Shown: piece after piece, positions 25,105-38,600 of the stretch | Position numbering within the stretch: the stretch's first letter is position 1 | How the letters are laid out: the number at the start of each line of letters is the position of its first letter | Assembly: GCF_032854445.1 (NCBI RefSeq) | Contig: NW_027017976.1 | Coordinates: forward strand, 1 to 64,000 | DNA: 64,000 nucleotides | From: Liolophura sinensis | Lineage: Eukaryota; Mollusca; Polyplacophora; Chitonida; Chitonidae | Direction of reading: 5' to 3' | The notes under the pieces: generated by a model | The model's input: the letters and a program-made list of their open reading frames with translations, nothing else | Told to the model about the DNA's origin: nothing | Database searches by the model: none | Made by a program: the position numbers and the translations under genes

Positions 25105-28100
25105 TCTTACCAGCAGCATTGGAACAGTTTTTCCACTTTTGGATTTTTGCCTGGTCTTTTTGCGAATTGAAATCGGCTACATTAACTATGTACAATCGCG
25201 ACTGGTCATTACTATATTCAACTTTTCATTATAAGTTATGTGCCCTTCGGTAGCCCAGACGACGTCAAATCTTTGGGCCAAGCCCATTTAACTCACCCAG
25301 GAAATGTCTTACTTCTAAGTCGAAGACAAACTCAATGTCTTTATCTACATGTAGAAAAACCACACCATTTGTATATAAAAAAAACACAAGGTACTTGATA
25401 CAATCCGCTGTAAAAAGTACAATTGAACACTGACCCACATCAATAAGGTGCCAAAGGATGCGCAATTGGGCCAGGCATCTCCAGCTGTTGAAAAATTGCA
25501 AATTTCTATGGTTTCCATGGAGTAAGAGCCGTTGCTGGGCACGTGATCTTGACATCATTGATTATTCATTTGTGGCTACAGCCAAAAGTATTGGTCGGAG
25601 AGCAACGCGGTTTGCACCATTCGATTTCTCGTCACAAAATACGTCGGATTAGCCTCTTACCAGCAGCATTGGAACAGTTTTTCTACTTTTGGATTTTTGC
25701 CTGGTCTTTTTGCGAATTGAAATCGGCTACATTAACTATGTACAATCGCGACTGGTCATTACTATATTCAACTTTTCATTATAAGTTATGTGCCCTTCGG
25801 TAGCCCAGACGACGTCAAATCTTTGGGCCAAGCCCATTTAACTCACCCAACAAATGTCTTACTTCTAAGTCGAAGACAAACTCAATGTCTTTATCTACAT
25901 GTAGAAAAGCCACACCATTTGTATATAAAAAAAACACAAGGTACTTGATACAATCCGCTGTAAAAAGTACAATTGAACACTGACCCACATCAATAAGGTG
26001 CCAAAGGATGCGCAATTGGGACAAGCATCTCCAGCTGTTGAAAAATTGCAAATTTCCTTGGTTTCCATGGAGTAAGAGCCGTTGCTGGGCACGTGATCTT
26101 GACATCATTGATTATTCACTTGTGGCTACAGCCAAAAGTATTGGTTGGAGAGCAACGCGGTTTGCACCATTTGATTTCTCGTCACAAAATACGTCGGATT
26201 AGCCTCTTACCAGCAGCATTGGAACAGTTTTTCCACTTTTGGATTTTTGCCTGGTCTTTTTGCTAATTGAAATCGGCTACATTAACTATGTACAATCGCG
26301 ACTGGTCATTACTATATTCAACATTTCATTATAAGTTATGTGCCCTTCGGTAGCCCAGACGACGTCAAATCTTTGGGCCAAGCCCATTTAACTCACCCAG
26401 CAAATGTCTTACTTCTAAGTCGAAGACAAACTCAATGTCTTTATCTACATGTAGAAAAACCACACCATTTGTATATAAAAAAAACACAAGGTACTTGATA
26501 CAATCCGCTGTAAAAAGTACAATTGAACACTGACCCACATCAATAAGGTGCCAAAGGATGCGCAATAGGGCCAGGCATCTCCAGCTGTTGAAAAATTGCA
26601 AATTTCCTTGGTTTCCATGGAGTAAGAGCCGTTGCTGGGCACGTGATCTTGACATCATTGATTATTCATTTGTGGCTACAGCCAAAAGTATTGGTCGGAG
26701 AGCAACGCGGTTTGCACCATTCGATTTCTCGTCACAAAATACGTCGGATTAGCCTCTTACCAGCAGCATTGGAACAGTTTTTCCACTTTTGGATTTTTGC
26801 CTGGTCTTTTTGCTAATTGAAATCGGCTACATTAACTATGTACAATCGCGACTGGTCATTACTATATTCAACTTTTCATTATAAGTTATGTGCCTTTCGG
26901 CAGCCCAGACGACGTCAAATCTTTGGGCAAAGCCCATTTAACTCACCCAGCAAATGTCTTACTTCTAAGTCGAAGACAAACTCAATGTCTTTATCTACAT
27001 GTAGAAAAAACCACACCATTTGTATATAAAAAAAACACAAGGTACTTGATACAATCCGCTGTAAAAAGTACAATTGAACACTGACCCACATCAATAAGGT
27101 GCCAAAGGATGCGCAATTGGGCCAGGCATCTCCAGCTGTTGAAAAATTGCAAATTTCCTTGGTTTCCATGGAGTAAGAGCCGCTGCTGGGCACGTGATCT
27201 TGACATCATTGATTATTCATTTGTGGCTACAGCCAAAAGTATTGGTCGGAGAGCAACGCGGTTTGCACCATTCGATTTCTCGTCACAAAATACGTCGGAT
27301 TAGTCTCTTACCAGCAGCATTGGAACAGTTTTTCCACTTTTGGATTTTTGCCTGGTCTTTTTGCGAATTGAAATCGGCTACATTAACTATGTACAATCGC
27401 GACTGGTCATTACTATATTCAACTTTTCATTATAAGTTATGTGCCCTTCGGTAGCCCAGACGACGTCAAATCTTTGGGCCAAGCCCATTTAACTCACCCA
27501 GGAAATGTCTTACTTCTAAGTCGAAGACAAACTCAATGTCTTTATCTACATGTAGAAAAACCACACCATTTGTATATAAAAAAAACACAAGGTACTTGAT
27601 ACAATCCGCTGTAAAAAGTACAATTGAACACTGACCCACATCAATAAGGTGCCAAAGGATGCGCAATTGGGCCAGGCATCTCCAGCTGTTGAAAAATTGC
27701 AAATTTCTATGGTTTCCATGGAGTAAGAGCCGTTGCTGGGCGCGTGATCTTGACATCATTGATTATTCATTTGTGGCTACAGCCAAAAGTATTGGTCGGA
27801 GAGCAACGCGGTTTGCACCATTCGATTTCTCGTCACAAAATACGTCGGATTAGCCTCTTACCAGCAGCATTGGAACAGTTTTTCTACTTTTGGATTTTTG
27901 CCTGGTCTTTTTGCGAATTGAAATCGGCTACATTAACTATGTACAATCGCGACTGGTCATTACTATATTCAACTTTTCATTATAAGTTATGTGCCCTTCG
28001 GTAGCCCAGACGACGTCAAATCTTTGGGCCAAGCCCATTTAACTCACCCAACAAATGTCTTACTTCTAAGTCGAAGACAAACTCAATGTCTTTATCTACA

Positions 28101-28290
28101 TGTAGAAAAGCCACACCATTTGTATATAAAAAAAACACAAGGTACTTGATACAATCCGCTGTAAAATGTACAATTGAACACTGACCCACATCAATAAGGT
28201 GCCAAAGGATGCGCAATTGGGACAAGCATCTCCAGCTGTTGAAAAATTGCAAATTTCCTTGGTTTCCATGGAGTAAGAGCCGTTGCTGGG
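25105..28290 (+). repeat. Higher-order repeat: 4-mer, 2,201-bp spacing
   Basis: Positions about 25105-26090 match about 27306-28290. Shared order: a unit end with GCGAATTG and CAGGAAATG, a unit with TTTCTATGG and GAAAAGCC, then a unit start with TTGGGACAAGC. Differences seen include GGGCGCGTG near 27740 and AAAATGTAC near 28166. The extra base in the spacing comes from the 6-A run in the intervening unit near 27005. Left and right limits are approximate. Confidence 0.7.
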
Positions 28291-29279
28291 CACGTAATCT
28301 TGACATCAATGATTATTCATTTGTGGCTACAGCCAAAAGTATTGGTCGGAGAGCAACGCGGTTTGCACCATTCGATTTCTCGTCACAAAATACGTCGGAT
28401 TAGCCTCTTACCAGCAGCATTGGATCAGTTTTTCTACTTTTGGATTTTTGCCTGGTCTTTTTGCGAATTGAAATCGGCTACATTAACTATGTACAATCGC
28501 GACTGGTCATTACTATATTCAACTTTTCATTATAAGTTATGTGCCCTTCGGTAGCCCAGACGACGTCAAATCTTTGGGCCAAGCCCATTTAACTCACCCA
28601 GCAAATGTCTTACTTCTAAGTCGAAGACAAACTCAATGTCTTTATCTACATGTAGAAAAACCACACCATTTGTATATAAAAAAACACAAGGTACTTGATA
28701 CAATCCGCTGTAAAAAGTACAATTGAACACTGACCCACATCAATAAGGTGCCAAAGGATGCGCAATTGGGCCAGGCATCTCCAGCTGTTGAAAAATTGCA
28801 AATTTCCTTGGTTTCCATGGAGTAAGAGCCGTTGCTGGGCACGTGATCTTGACATCATTGATTATTCATTTGTGGCTACAGCCAAAAGTATTGGTTGGAG
28901 AGCAACGCGGTTTGCACCATTCGATTTCTCGTCACAAAATACGTCGGATTAGCCTCTTACCAGCAGCATTGGAACAGTTTTTCCACTTTTGGATTTTTGC
29001 CTGGTCTTTTTGCGAATTGAAATCGGCTACATTAACTATGTACAATCGCGACTGGTCATTACTATATTCAACTTTTCATTATAAGTTATGTGCCCTTCGG
29101 TAGCCCAGACGACGTCAAATCTTTGGGCCAAGCCCATTTAACTCACCCAGGAAATGTCTTACTTCTAAGTCGAAGACAAACTCAATGTCTTTATCTACAT
29201 GTAGAAAAACCACACCATTTGTATATAAAAAAAACACAAGGTACTTGATACAATCCGCTGTAAAAAGTACAATTGAACA

Positions 29280-32200
29280 CTGACCCACATCAATAAGGTG
29301 CCAAAGGATGCGCAATTGGGCCAGGCATCTCCAGCTGTTGAAAAATTGCAAATTTCCTTGGTTTCCATGGAGTAAGAGCCGTTGCTGGGCACGTGATCTT
29401 GACATCATTGATTATTCATTTGTGGCTACAGCCAAAAGTATTGGTCGGAGAGCAACGCGGTTTGCACCATTCGATTTCTCGTCACAAAATACGTCGGATT
29501 AGCCTCTTACCAGCAGCATTGGAACAGTTTTTCTACTTTTGGATTTTTGCCTGGTCTTTTTGCGAATTGAAATCGGCTACATTAACTATGTACAATCGCG
29601 ACTGGTCATTACTATATTCAACTTTTCATTATAAGTTATGTGCCCTTCGGTAGCCCAGACGACGTCAAATCTTTGGGCCAAGCCCATTTAACTCACCCAA
29701 CAAATGTCTTACTTCTAAGTCGAAGACAAACTCAATGTCTTTATCTACATGTAGAAAAACCACACCATTTGTATATAAAAAAACACAAGGTACTTGATAC
29801 AATCCGCTGTAAAAAGTACAATTGAACACTGACCCACATCAATAAGGTGCCAAAGGATGCGCAATTGGGCCAGGCATCTCCAGCTGTTGAAAAATTGCAA
29901 ATTTCCTTGGTTTCCATGGAGTAAGAGCCGTTGCTGGGCACGTGATCTTGACATCATTGATTATTCATTTGTGGCTACAGCCAAAAGTATTGGTTGGAGA
30001 GCAACGCGGTTTGCACCATTCGATTTCTCGTCACAAAATACGTCGGATTAGCCTCTTACCAGCAGCATTGGAACAGTTTTTTTACTTTTGGATTTTTGCC
30101 TGGTCTTTTTGCGAATTGAAATCGGCTACATTAACTATGTACAATCGCGACTGGTCATTACTATATTCAACTTTTCATTATAAGTTATGTGCCCTTCGGT
30201 AGCCCAGACGACGTCAAATCTTTGGGCCAAGCACATTTAACTCACCCAGCAAATGTCTTACTTCTAAGTCGAAGACAAACTCAATGTCTTTATCTACATG
30301 TAGAAAAACCACACCATTTGTATATAAAAAAAACACAAGGTACTTGATACAATCCGCTGTAAAAAGTACAATTGAACACTGACCCACATCAATAAGGTGC
30401 CAAAGGATGCGCAATTGGGCCAGGCATCTCCAGCTGTTGAAAAATTGCAAATTTCCTTGGTTTCCATGGAGTAAGAGCCGTTGCTGGGCACGTGATCTTG
30501 ACATCATTAATTATTCACTTGTGGCTACAGCCAAAAGTATTGGTTGGAGAGCAACGCGGTTTGCACCATTTGATTTCTCGTCACAAAATACGTCGGATTA
30601 GCCTTTTACCAGCAGCATTGGAACAGTTTTTCCACTTTTGGATTTTTGCCTGGTCTTTTTGCTAATTGAAATCGGCTACATTAACTATGTACAATCGCGA
30701 CTGGTCATTACTATATTCAACATTTCATTATAAGTTATGTGCCCTTCGGTAGCCCAGACGACGTCAAATCTTTGGGCCAAGCCCATTTAACTCACCCAGC
30801 AAATGTCTTACTCCTAAGTCGAAGACAAACTCAATGTCTTTATCTACATGTAGAAAAACCACACCATTTGTATATAAAAAAAACACAAGGTACTTGATAC
30901 AATCCGCTGTAAAAAGTACAATTGAACACTGACCCACATCAATAAGGTGCCAAAGGATGCGCAATAGGGCCAGGCATCTCCAGCTGTTGAAAAATTGCAA
31001 ATTTCCTTGGTTTCCATGGAGTAAGAGCCGTTGCTGGGCACGTGATCTTGACATCATTGATTATTCATTTGTGGCTACAGCCAAAAGTATTGGTCGGAGA
31101 GCAACGCGGTTTGCACCATTCGATTTCTCGTCACAAAATACGTCGGATTAGCCTTTTACCAGCAGCATTGGAACAGTTTTTCCACTTTTGGATTTTTGCC
31201 TGGTGTTTTTGCTAATTGAAATCGGCTACATTAACTATGTACAATCGCGACTGGTCATTACTATATTCAACTTTTCATTATAAGTTATGTGCCCTTCGGT
31301 AGCCCAGAGGACGTCAAATCTTTGGGCCAAGCCCATTTAACTCACCCAGCAAATGTCTTACTTCTAAGTCGAAGACAAACTCAATGTCTTTATCTACATG
31401 TAGAAAAACCACACCATTTGTATATAAAAAAACACAAGGTACTTGATACAATCCGCTGTAAAAAGTACAATTGAACACTGACCCACATCAATAAGGTGCC
31501 AAAGGATGCGCAATTGGGCCAGGCATCTCCAGCTGTTGAAAAATTGCAAATTTCCTTGGTTTCCATGGAGTAAGAGCCGTTGCTGGGCACGTGATCTTGA
31601 CATCATTGATTATTCATTTGTGGCTACAGCCAAAAGTATTAGTCGGAGAGCAACGCGGTTTGCACCATTCGATTTCTCGTCACAAAATACGTCGGATTAG
31701 CCTCTTACCAGCAGCATTGGAACAGTTTTTCTACTTTTGGATTTTTGCCTGGTCTTTTTGCGAATTGAAATCGGCTACATTAACTATGTACAATCGCGAC
31801 TGGTCATTACTATATTCAACTTTTCATTATAAGTTATGTGCCTTTCGGCAGCCCAGACGACGTCAAATCTTTGGGCCAAGCCCATTTAACTCACCCAGCA
31901 AATGTCTTACTTCTAAGTCGAAGACAAACTCAATGTCTTTATCTACATGTAGAAAAACCACACCATTTGTATATAAAAAAAACACAAGGTACTTGATACA
32001 ATCCGCTGTAAAAAGTACAATTGAACACTGACCCACATCAATAAGGTGCCAAAGGATGCGCAATTGGGGCCAGGCATCTCCAGCTGTTGAAAAATTGCAA
32101 ATTTCCTTGGTTTCCATGGAGTAAGAGCCGTTGCTGGGCACGTGATCTTGACATCATTGATTATTCATTTGTGGCTACAGCCAAAAGTATTGGTCGGAGA

Positions 32201-35200
32201 GCAACGCGGTTTGCACCATTCGATTTCTCGTCACAAAATACGTCGGATTAGTCTCTTACCAGCAGCATTGGAACAGTTTTTTCCACTTTTGGATTTTTGC
32301 CTGGTCTTTTTGCTAATTTAAATCGGCTACATTAACTATGTACAATCGCGACTGGTCATTACTATATTCAACTTTTCATTATAAGTTATGTGCCCTTCGG
32401 TAGCCCAGACGACGTCAAATCTTTGGCCAAGCCCATTTAACTCACCCAGGAAATGTCTTACTTCTAAGTCGAAGACAAACTCAATGTCTTTATCTACATG
32501 TAGAAAAGCCACACCATTTGTATATAAAAAAAACACAAGGTACTTGATACAATCCGCTGTAAAAAGTACAATTGAACACTGACCCACATCAATAAGGTGC
32601 CAAAGGATGCGCAATTGGACAAGCATCTCCAGCTGTTGAAAAATTGGCAATTTCCTTGGTTTCCATGGAGTAAGAGCCGTTGCTGGCACGTGATCTTGAC
32701 ATCATTGATTATTCATTTGTGGCTACAGCCAAAAGTATTGGTCGGAGAGCAACGCGGTTTGCACCATTCGATTTCTCGTCACAAAATACGTCGGATTAGC
32801 CTCTACCAGCAGCATTGGAACAGTTTTTCTACTTTTGGATTTTTGCCTGGTCTTTTTGCGAATTGAAATCGGCTACATTAACTATGTACAATCGCGACTG
32901 GTCATTACTATATTCAACTTTTCATTATAAGTTATGTTGCCCTTCGGTAGCCCAGACGACGTCAAAATCTTTGGGCCAAGCCCATTTAACTCACCCAGCA
33001 AATGTCTTACTTCTAAGTCGAAGACAAACTCAATGTCTTTATCTACATGTAGAAAAACCACACCATTTGTATATAAAAAAACACAAGGTACTTGATACAA
33101 TCCGCTGTAAAAAGTACAATTGAACACTGACCCACATCAATAAGGTGCCAAAGGATGCGCAATAGGGCCAGGCATCTCCAGCTGTTGAAAAATTGCAAAT
33201 TTTCCTTGGTTTCCATGGAGTAAGAGCCGTTGCTGGGCACGTGATCTTGACATCATTGATTATTCATTTGTGGCTACAGCCAAAAGTATTGGTCGGAGAG
33301 CAACGCGGTTTGCACCATTCGATTTCTCGTCACAAAATACGTCGGATTAGCCTCTTACCAGCAGCATTGGAACAGTTTTTCCACTTTTGGATTTTTGCCT
33401 GAACTTTTTGCTAATTGAAATCGGCTACATTAACTATGTACAATCGCGACTGGTCATTACTATATTCAACATTTCATTATAAGTTATGTGCCCTTCGGTA
33501 GCCCAGACGACGTCAATCTTTGGGCCAAGCCCATTTAACTCACCCAACAAATGTCTTACTCCTAAGTCGAAGACAAACTCAATGTCTTTATCTACATGTA
33601 GAAAAACCACACCATTTGTATATAAAAAAAACAAAAGGTACTTGATACAATCCGCTGTAAAAAGTACAATTGAACACTGACCCACATCAATAAGGTGCCA
33701 AAGGATGCGCAATTGGGCCAGGCATCTCCAGCTGTTGAAAAATTGCAAATTTCCTTGGTTTCCATGGAGTAAGAGCCGTTGCTGGGCACGTGATCTTGAC
33801 ATCATTGATTATTCATTTGTGGCTACAGCCAAAAGTATTGGTCGGAGAGCAACGCGGTTTGCACCATTCGATTTCTCGTCACAAAATACGTCGGATTAGC
33901 CTCTTACCAGCAGCATTGGAACAGTTTTTCTACTTTTGGATTTTTGCCTGGTCTTTTTGCGAATTGAAATCGGCTACATTAACTATGTACAATCGCGACT
34001 GGTCATTACTATATTCAACTTTTCATTATAAGTTATGTGCCCTTCGGTAGCCCAGACGACGTCAAATCTTTGGGCCAAGCCCATTTAACTCACCCAACAA
34101 ATGTCTTACTTCTAAGTCGAAGACAAACTCAATGTCTTTATCTACATGTAGAAAAACCACACCATTTGTATATAAAAAAACACAAGGTACTTGATACAAT
34201 CCGCTGTAAAAAGTACAATTGAACACTGACCCACATCAATAAGGTGCCAAAGGATGCGCAATTGGGCCAGGCATCTCCAGCTGTTGAAAAATTGCAAATT
34301 TCCTTGGTTTCCATGGAGTAAGAGCCGTTGCTGGGCACGTGATCTTGACATCATTGATTATTCATTTGTGGCTACAGCCAAAAGTATTGGTTGGAGAGCA
34401 ACGCGGTTTGCACCATTCGATTTCTCGTCACAAAATACGTCGGATTAGCCTCTTACCAGCAGCATTGGAACAGTTTTTCCACTTTTGGATTTTTGCCTGG
34501 TCTTTTTGCGAATTGAAATCGGCTACATTAACTATGTACAATCGCGACTGGTCATTACTATATTCAACTTTTCATTATAAGTTATGTGCCCTTCGGTAGC
34601 CCAGACGACGTCAAATCTTTGGGCCAAGCACATTTAACTCACCCAGCAAATGTCTTACTTCTAAGTCGAAGACAAACTCAATGTCTTTATCTACATGTAG
34701 AAAAACCACACCATTTGTATATAAAAAAAACACAAGGTACTTGATACAATCCGCTGTAAAAAGTACAATTGAACACTGACCCACATCAATAAGGTGCCAA
34801 AGGATGCGCAATTGGGCCAGGCATCTCCAGCTGTTGAAAAATTGCAAATTTCCTTGGTTTCCATGGAGTAAGAGCCGTTGCTGGGCACGTGATCTTGACA
34901 TCATTAATTATTCACTTGTGGCTACAGCCAAAAGTATTGGTTGGAGAGCAACGCGGTTTGCACCATTTGATTTCTCGTCACAAAATACGTCGGATTAGCC
35001 TCTTACCAGCAGCATTGGAACAGTTTTTCCACTTTTGGATTTTTGCCTGGTCTTTTTGCTAATTGAAATCGGCTACATTAACTATGTACAATCGCGACTG
35101 GTCATTACTATATTCAACATTTCATTATAAGTTATGTGCCCTTCGGTAGCCCAGACGACGTCAAATCTTTGGGCCAAGCCCATTTAACTCACCCAGCAAA

Positions 35201-35687
35201 TGTCTTACTCCTAAGTCGAAGACAAACTCAATGTCTTTATCTACATGTAGAAAAACCACACCATTTGTATATAAAAAAAACACAAGGTACTTGATACAAT
35301 CCGCTGTAAAAAGTACAATTGAACACTGACCCACATCAATAAGGTGCCAAAGGATGCGCAATAGGGCCAGGCATCTCCAGCTGTTGAAAAATTGCAAATT
35401 TCCTTGGTTTCCATGGAGTAAGAGCCGTTGCTGGGCACGTGATCTTGACATCATTGATTATTCATTTTTGGCTACAGCCAAAAGTATTGGTCGGAGAGCA
35501 ACGCGGTTTGCACCATTCGATTTCTCGTCACAAAATACGTCGGATTAGCCTTTTACCAGCAGCATTGGAACAGTTTTTCCACTTTTGGATTTTTGCCTGG
35601 TGTTTTTGCTAATTGAAATCGGCTACATTAACTATGTACAATCGCGACTGGTCATTACTATATTCAACTTTTCATTATAAGTTATGT
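29280..35687 (+). repeat. Duplicated 2-kb segment, 8-unit spacing (4,397 bp)
   Basis: Positions about 29280-31290 match 33677-35687. Both contain a 7-A unit, a unit with ATTGGTTGG and GCCAAGCACATTT, a unit with TCATTAATTATTCACTTG, and a unit with CAATAGGG, GCCTTTTACC and GGTGTTTTTGC. Differences seen include TTTTTTACTT against TTTTTCCACT in the second unit, GCCTTTTACC against GCCTCTTACC in the third and TTCATTTTTGG in the second copy near 35460. Between the copies lies the indel-dense segment at 32.06-33.52 kb. Confidence 0.75.
32061..33520 (+). other. Indel-dense segment, probable unpolished consensus
   Basis: About a dozen one-base insertions or deletions fall in these 1.46 kb, against about 15 in the remaining 62 kb. 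They include GGGG for GGG (32066-32069), six T for five (32277-32282), GG for GGG (32425-32426), TTGGAC for TTGGGAC (32616-32620), TTGGCAATTT for TTGCAAATTT (near 32645), CTGGCACG (32683-32690), CTCTACC (32801-32807), ATGTTGCC (near 32935), TCAAAATC (32962-32969), AAATTTTCC (33197-33204) and GTCAATC (near 33513). Most change the length of a short run. Sequencing error in a thinly covered stretch explains this better than biology; the related sequence near 43.0-44.1 kb lacks nearly all of them. Confidence 0.75.
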
Positions 35688-38600
35688 GCCTTTCGGCAAC
35701 CCAGACGACGTCAAATCTTTGGGCCAAGCCCATTTAACTCACCCAGCAAATGTCTTACTTCTAAGTCGAAGACAAACTCAATGTCTTTATCTACATGTAG
35801 AAAAACCACACCATTTGTATATAAAAAAAACACAAGGTACTTGATACAATCCGCTGTAAAAAGTACAATTGAACACTGACCCACATCAATAAGGTGCCAA
35901 AGGATGCGCAATTGGGCCAGGCATCTCCAGCTGTTGAAAAATTGCAAATTTCCTTGGTTTCCATGGAGTAAGAGCCGTTGCTGGGCACGTGATCTTGACA
36001 TCATTGATTATTCATTTGTGGCTACAGCCAAAAGTATTGGTCGGAGAGCAACGCGGTTTGCACCATTCGATTTCTCGTCACAAAATACGTCGGATTAGTC
36101 TCTTACCAGCAGCATTGGAACAGTTTTTCCACTTTTGGATTTTTGCCTGGTCTTTTTGCGAATTGAAATCGGCTACATTAACTATGTACAATCGCGACTG
36201 GTCATTACTATATTCAACTTTTCATTATAAGTTATGTGCCCTTCGGTAGCCCAGACGACGTCAAATCTTTGGGCCAAGCCCATTTAACTCACCCAGGAAA
36301 TGTCTTACTTCTAAGTCGAAGACAAACTCAATGTCTTTATCTACATGTAGAAAAACCACACCATTTGTATATAAAAAAAACAAAAGGTACTTGATACAAT
36401 CCGCTGTAAAAAGTACAATTGAACACTGACCCACATCAATAAGGTGCCAAAGGATGCGCAATTGGGCCAAGCATCTCCAGCTGTTGAAAAATTGCAAATT
36501 TCCTTGGTTTCCATGGAGTAAGAGCCGTTGCTGGGCACGTGATCTTGACATCATTGATTATTCATTTGTGGCTACAGCCAAAAGTATTGGTCGGAGAGCA
36601 ACGCGGTTTGCACCATTCGATTTCTCGTCACAAAATACGTCGGATTAGCCTCTTACCAGCAGCATTGGAACAGTTTTTCTACTTTTGGATTTTTGCCTGG
36701 TCTTTTTGCAAATTGAAATCGGCTACATTAGCTATGTACAATCGCGACTGGTCATTACTATATTCAATTTTTCATTATAAGTTATGTGCCCTTCGGTAGC
36801 CCAGACGACGTCAAATCTTTGGGCCAAGCCCATTTAACTCACCCAGCAAATGTCTTACTTCTAAGTCGAAGACAAACTCAATGTCTTTATCTACATGTAG
36901 AAAAACCACACCATTTGTATATAAAAAAAACACAAGGTACTTGATACAATCCGCTGTAAAAAGTACAATTGAACACTGACCCACATCAATAAGGTGCCAA
37001 AGGATGCGCAATTGGGCCAGGCATCTCCAGCTGTTGAAAAATTGCAAATTTCCTTGGTTTCCATGGAGTAAGAGCCGTTGCTGGGCACGTGATCTTGACA
37101 TCATTGATTATTCATTTGTGGCTACAGCCAAAAGTATTGGTCGGAGAGCAACGCGGTTTGCACCATTCGATTTCTCGTCACAAAATACGTCGGATTAGCC
37201 TCTTACCAGCAGCATTGGAACAGTTTTTCCACTTTTGGATTTTTGCCTGGTGTTTTTGCTAATTGAAATCGGCTACATTAACTATGTACAATCGCGACTG
37301 GTCATTACTATATTCAACTTTTCATTATAAGTTATGTGCCTTTCGGCAGCCCAGACGACGTCAAATCTTTGGGCCAAGCCCATTTAACTCACCCAGCAAA
37401 TGTCTTACTTCTAAGTCGAAGACAAACTCAATGTCTTTATCTACATGTAGAAAAACCACACCATTTGTATATAAAAAAAACACAAGGTACTTGATACAAT
37501 CCGCTGTAAAAAGTACAATTGAACACTGACCCACATCAATAAGGTGCCAAAGGATGCGCAATTGGGCCAGGCATCTCCAGCTGTTGAAAAATTGCAAATT
37601 TCCTTGGTTTCCATGGAGTAAGAGCCGTTGCTGGGCACGTGATCTTGACATCATTGATTATTCATTTGTGGCTACAGCCAAAAGTATTGGTCGGAGAGCA
37701 ACGCGGTTTGCACCATTCGATTTCTCGTCACAAAATACGTCGGATTAGTCTCTTACCAGCAGCATTGGAACAGTTTTTCCACTTTTGGATTTTTGCCTGG
37801 TCTTTTTGCGAATTGAAATCGGCTACATTAACTATGTACAATCGCGACTGGTCATTACTATATTCAACTTTTCATTATAAGTTATGTGCCCTTCGGTAGC
37901 CCAGACGACGTCAAATCTTTGGGCCAAGCCCATTTAACTCACCCAGGAAATGTCTTACTTCTAAGTCGAAGACAAACTCAATGTCTTTATCTACATGTAG
38001 AAAAACCACACCATTTGTATATAAAAAAAACACAAGGTACTTGATACAATCCGCTGTAAAAAGTACAATTGAACACTGACCCACATCAATAAGGTGCCAA
38101 AGGATGCGCAATTGGGCCAGGCATCTCCAGCTGTTGAAAAATTGCAAATTTCCTTGGTTTCCATGGAGTAAGAGCCGTTGCTGGGCACGTGATCTTGACA
38201 TCATTGATTATTCATTTGTGGCTACAGCCAAAAGTATTGGTCGGAGAGCAACGCGGTTTGCACCATTCGATTTCTCGTCACAAAATACGTCGGATTAGCC
38301 TCTTACCAGCAGCATTGGAACAGTTTTTCCACTTTTGGATTTTTGCCTGGTCTTTTTGCTAATTGAAATCGGCTACATTAACTATGTACAATCGCGACTG
38401 GTCATTACTATATTCAATTTTTCATTATAAGTTATGTGCCCTTCGGTAGCCCAGACGACGTCAAATCTTTGGGCCAAGCCCATTTAACTCACCCAGCAAA
38501 TGTCTTACTTCTAAGTCGAAGACAAACTCAATGTCTTTATCTACATGTAGAAAAACCACACCATTTGTATATAAAAAAAACAAAAGGTACTTGATACAAT

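Noticed and set aside
31591-32031. The longest open frame, 146 residues on the plus strand
   Set aside because: It is two of the usual short frames joined because this unit has GCGAATTG and CTTTCGGCAGC, which remove the usual stops. No domain is visible and the next unit lacks it.
33434-33805. Extended minus-strand frames of 117-123 residues here and at 32336-32689
   Set aside because: They arise from the one-base deletions of the indel-dense segment and are probably sequencing artefacts.
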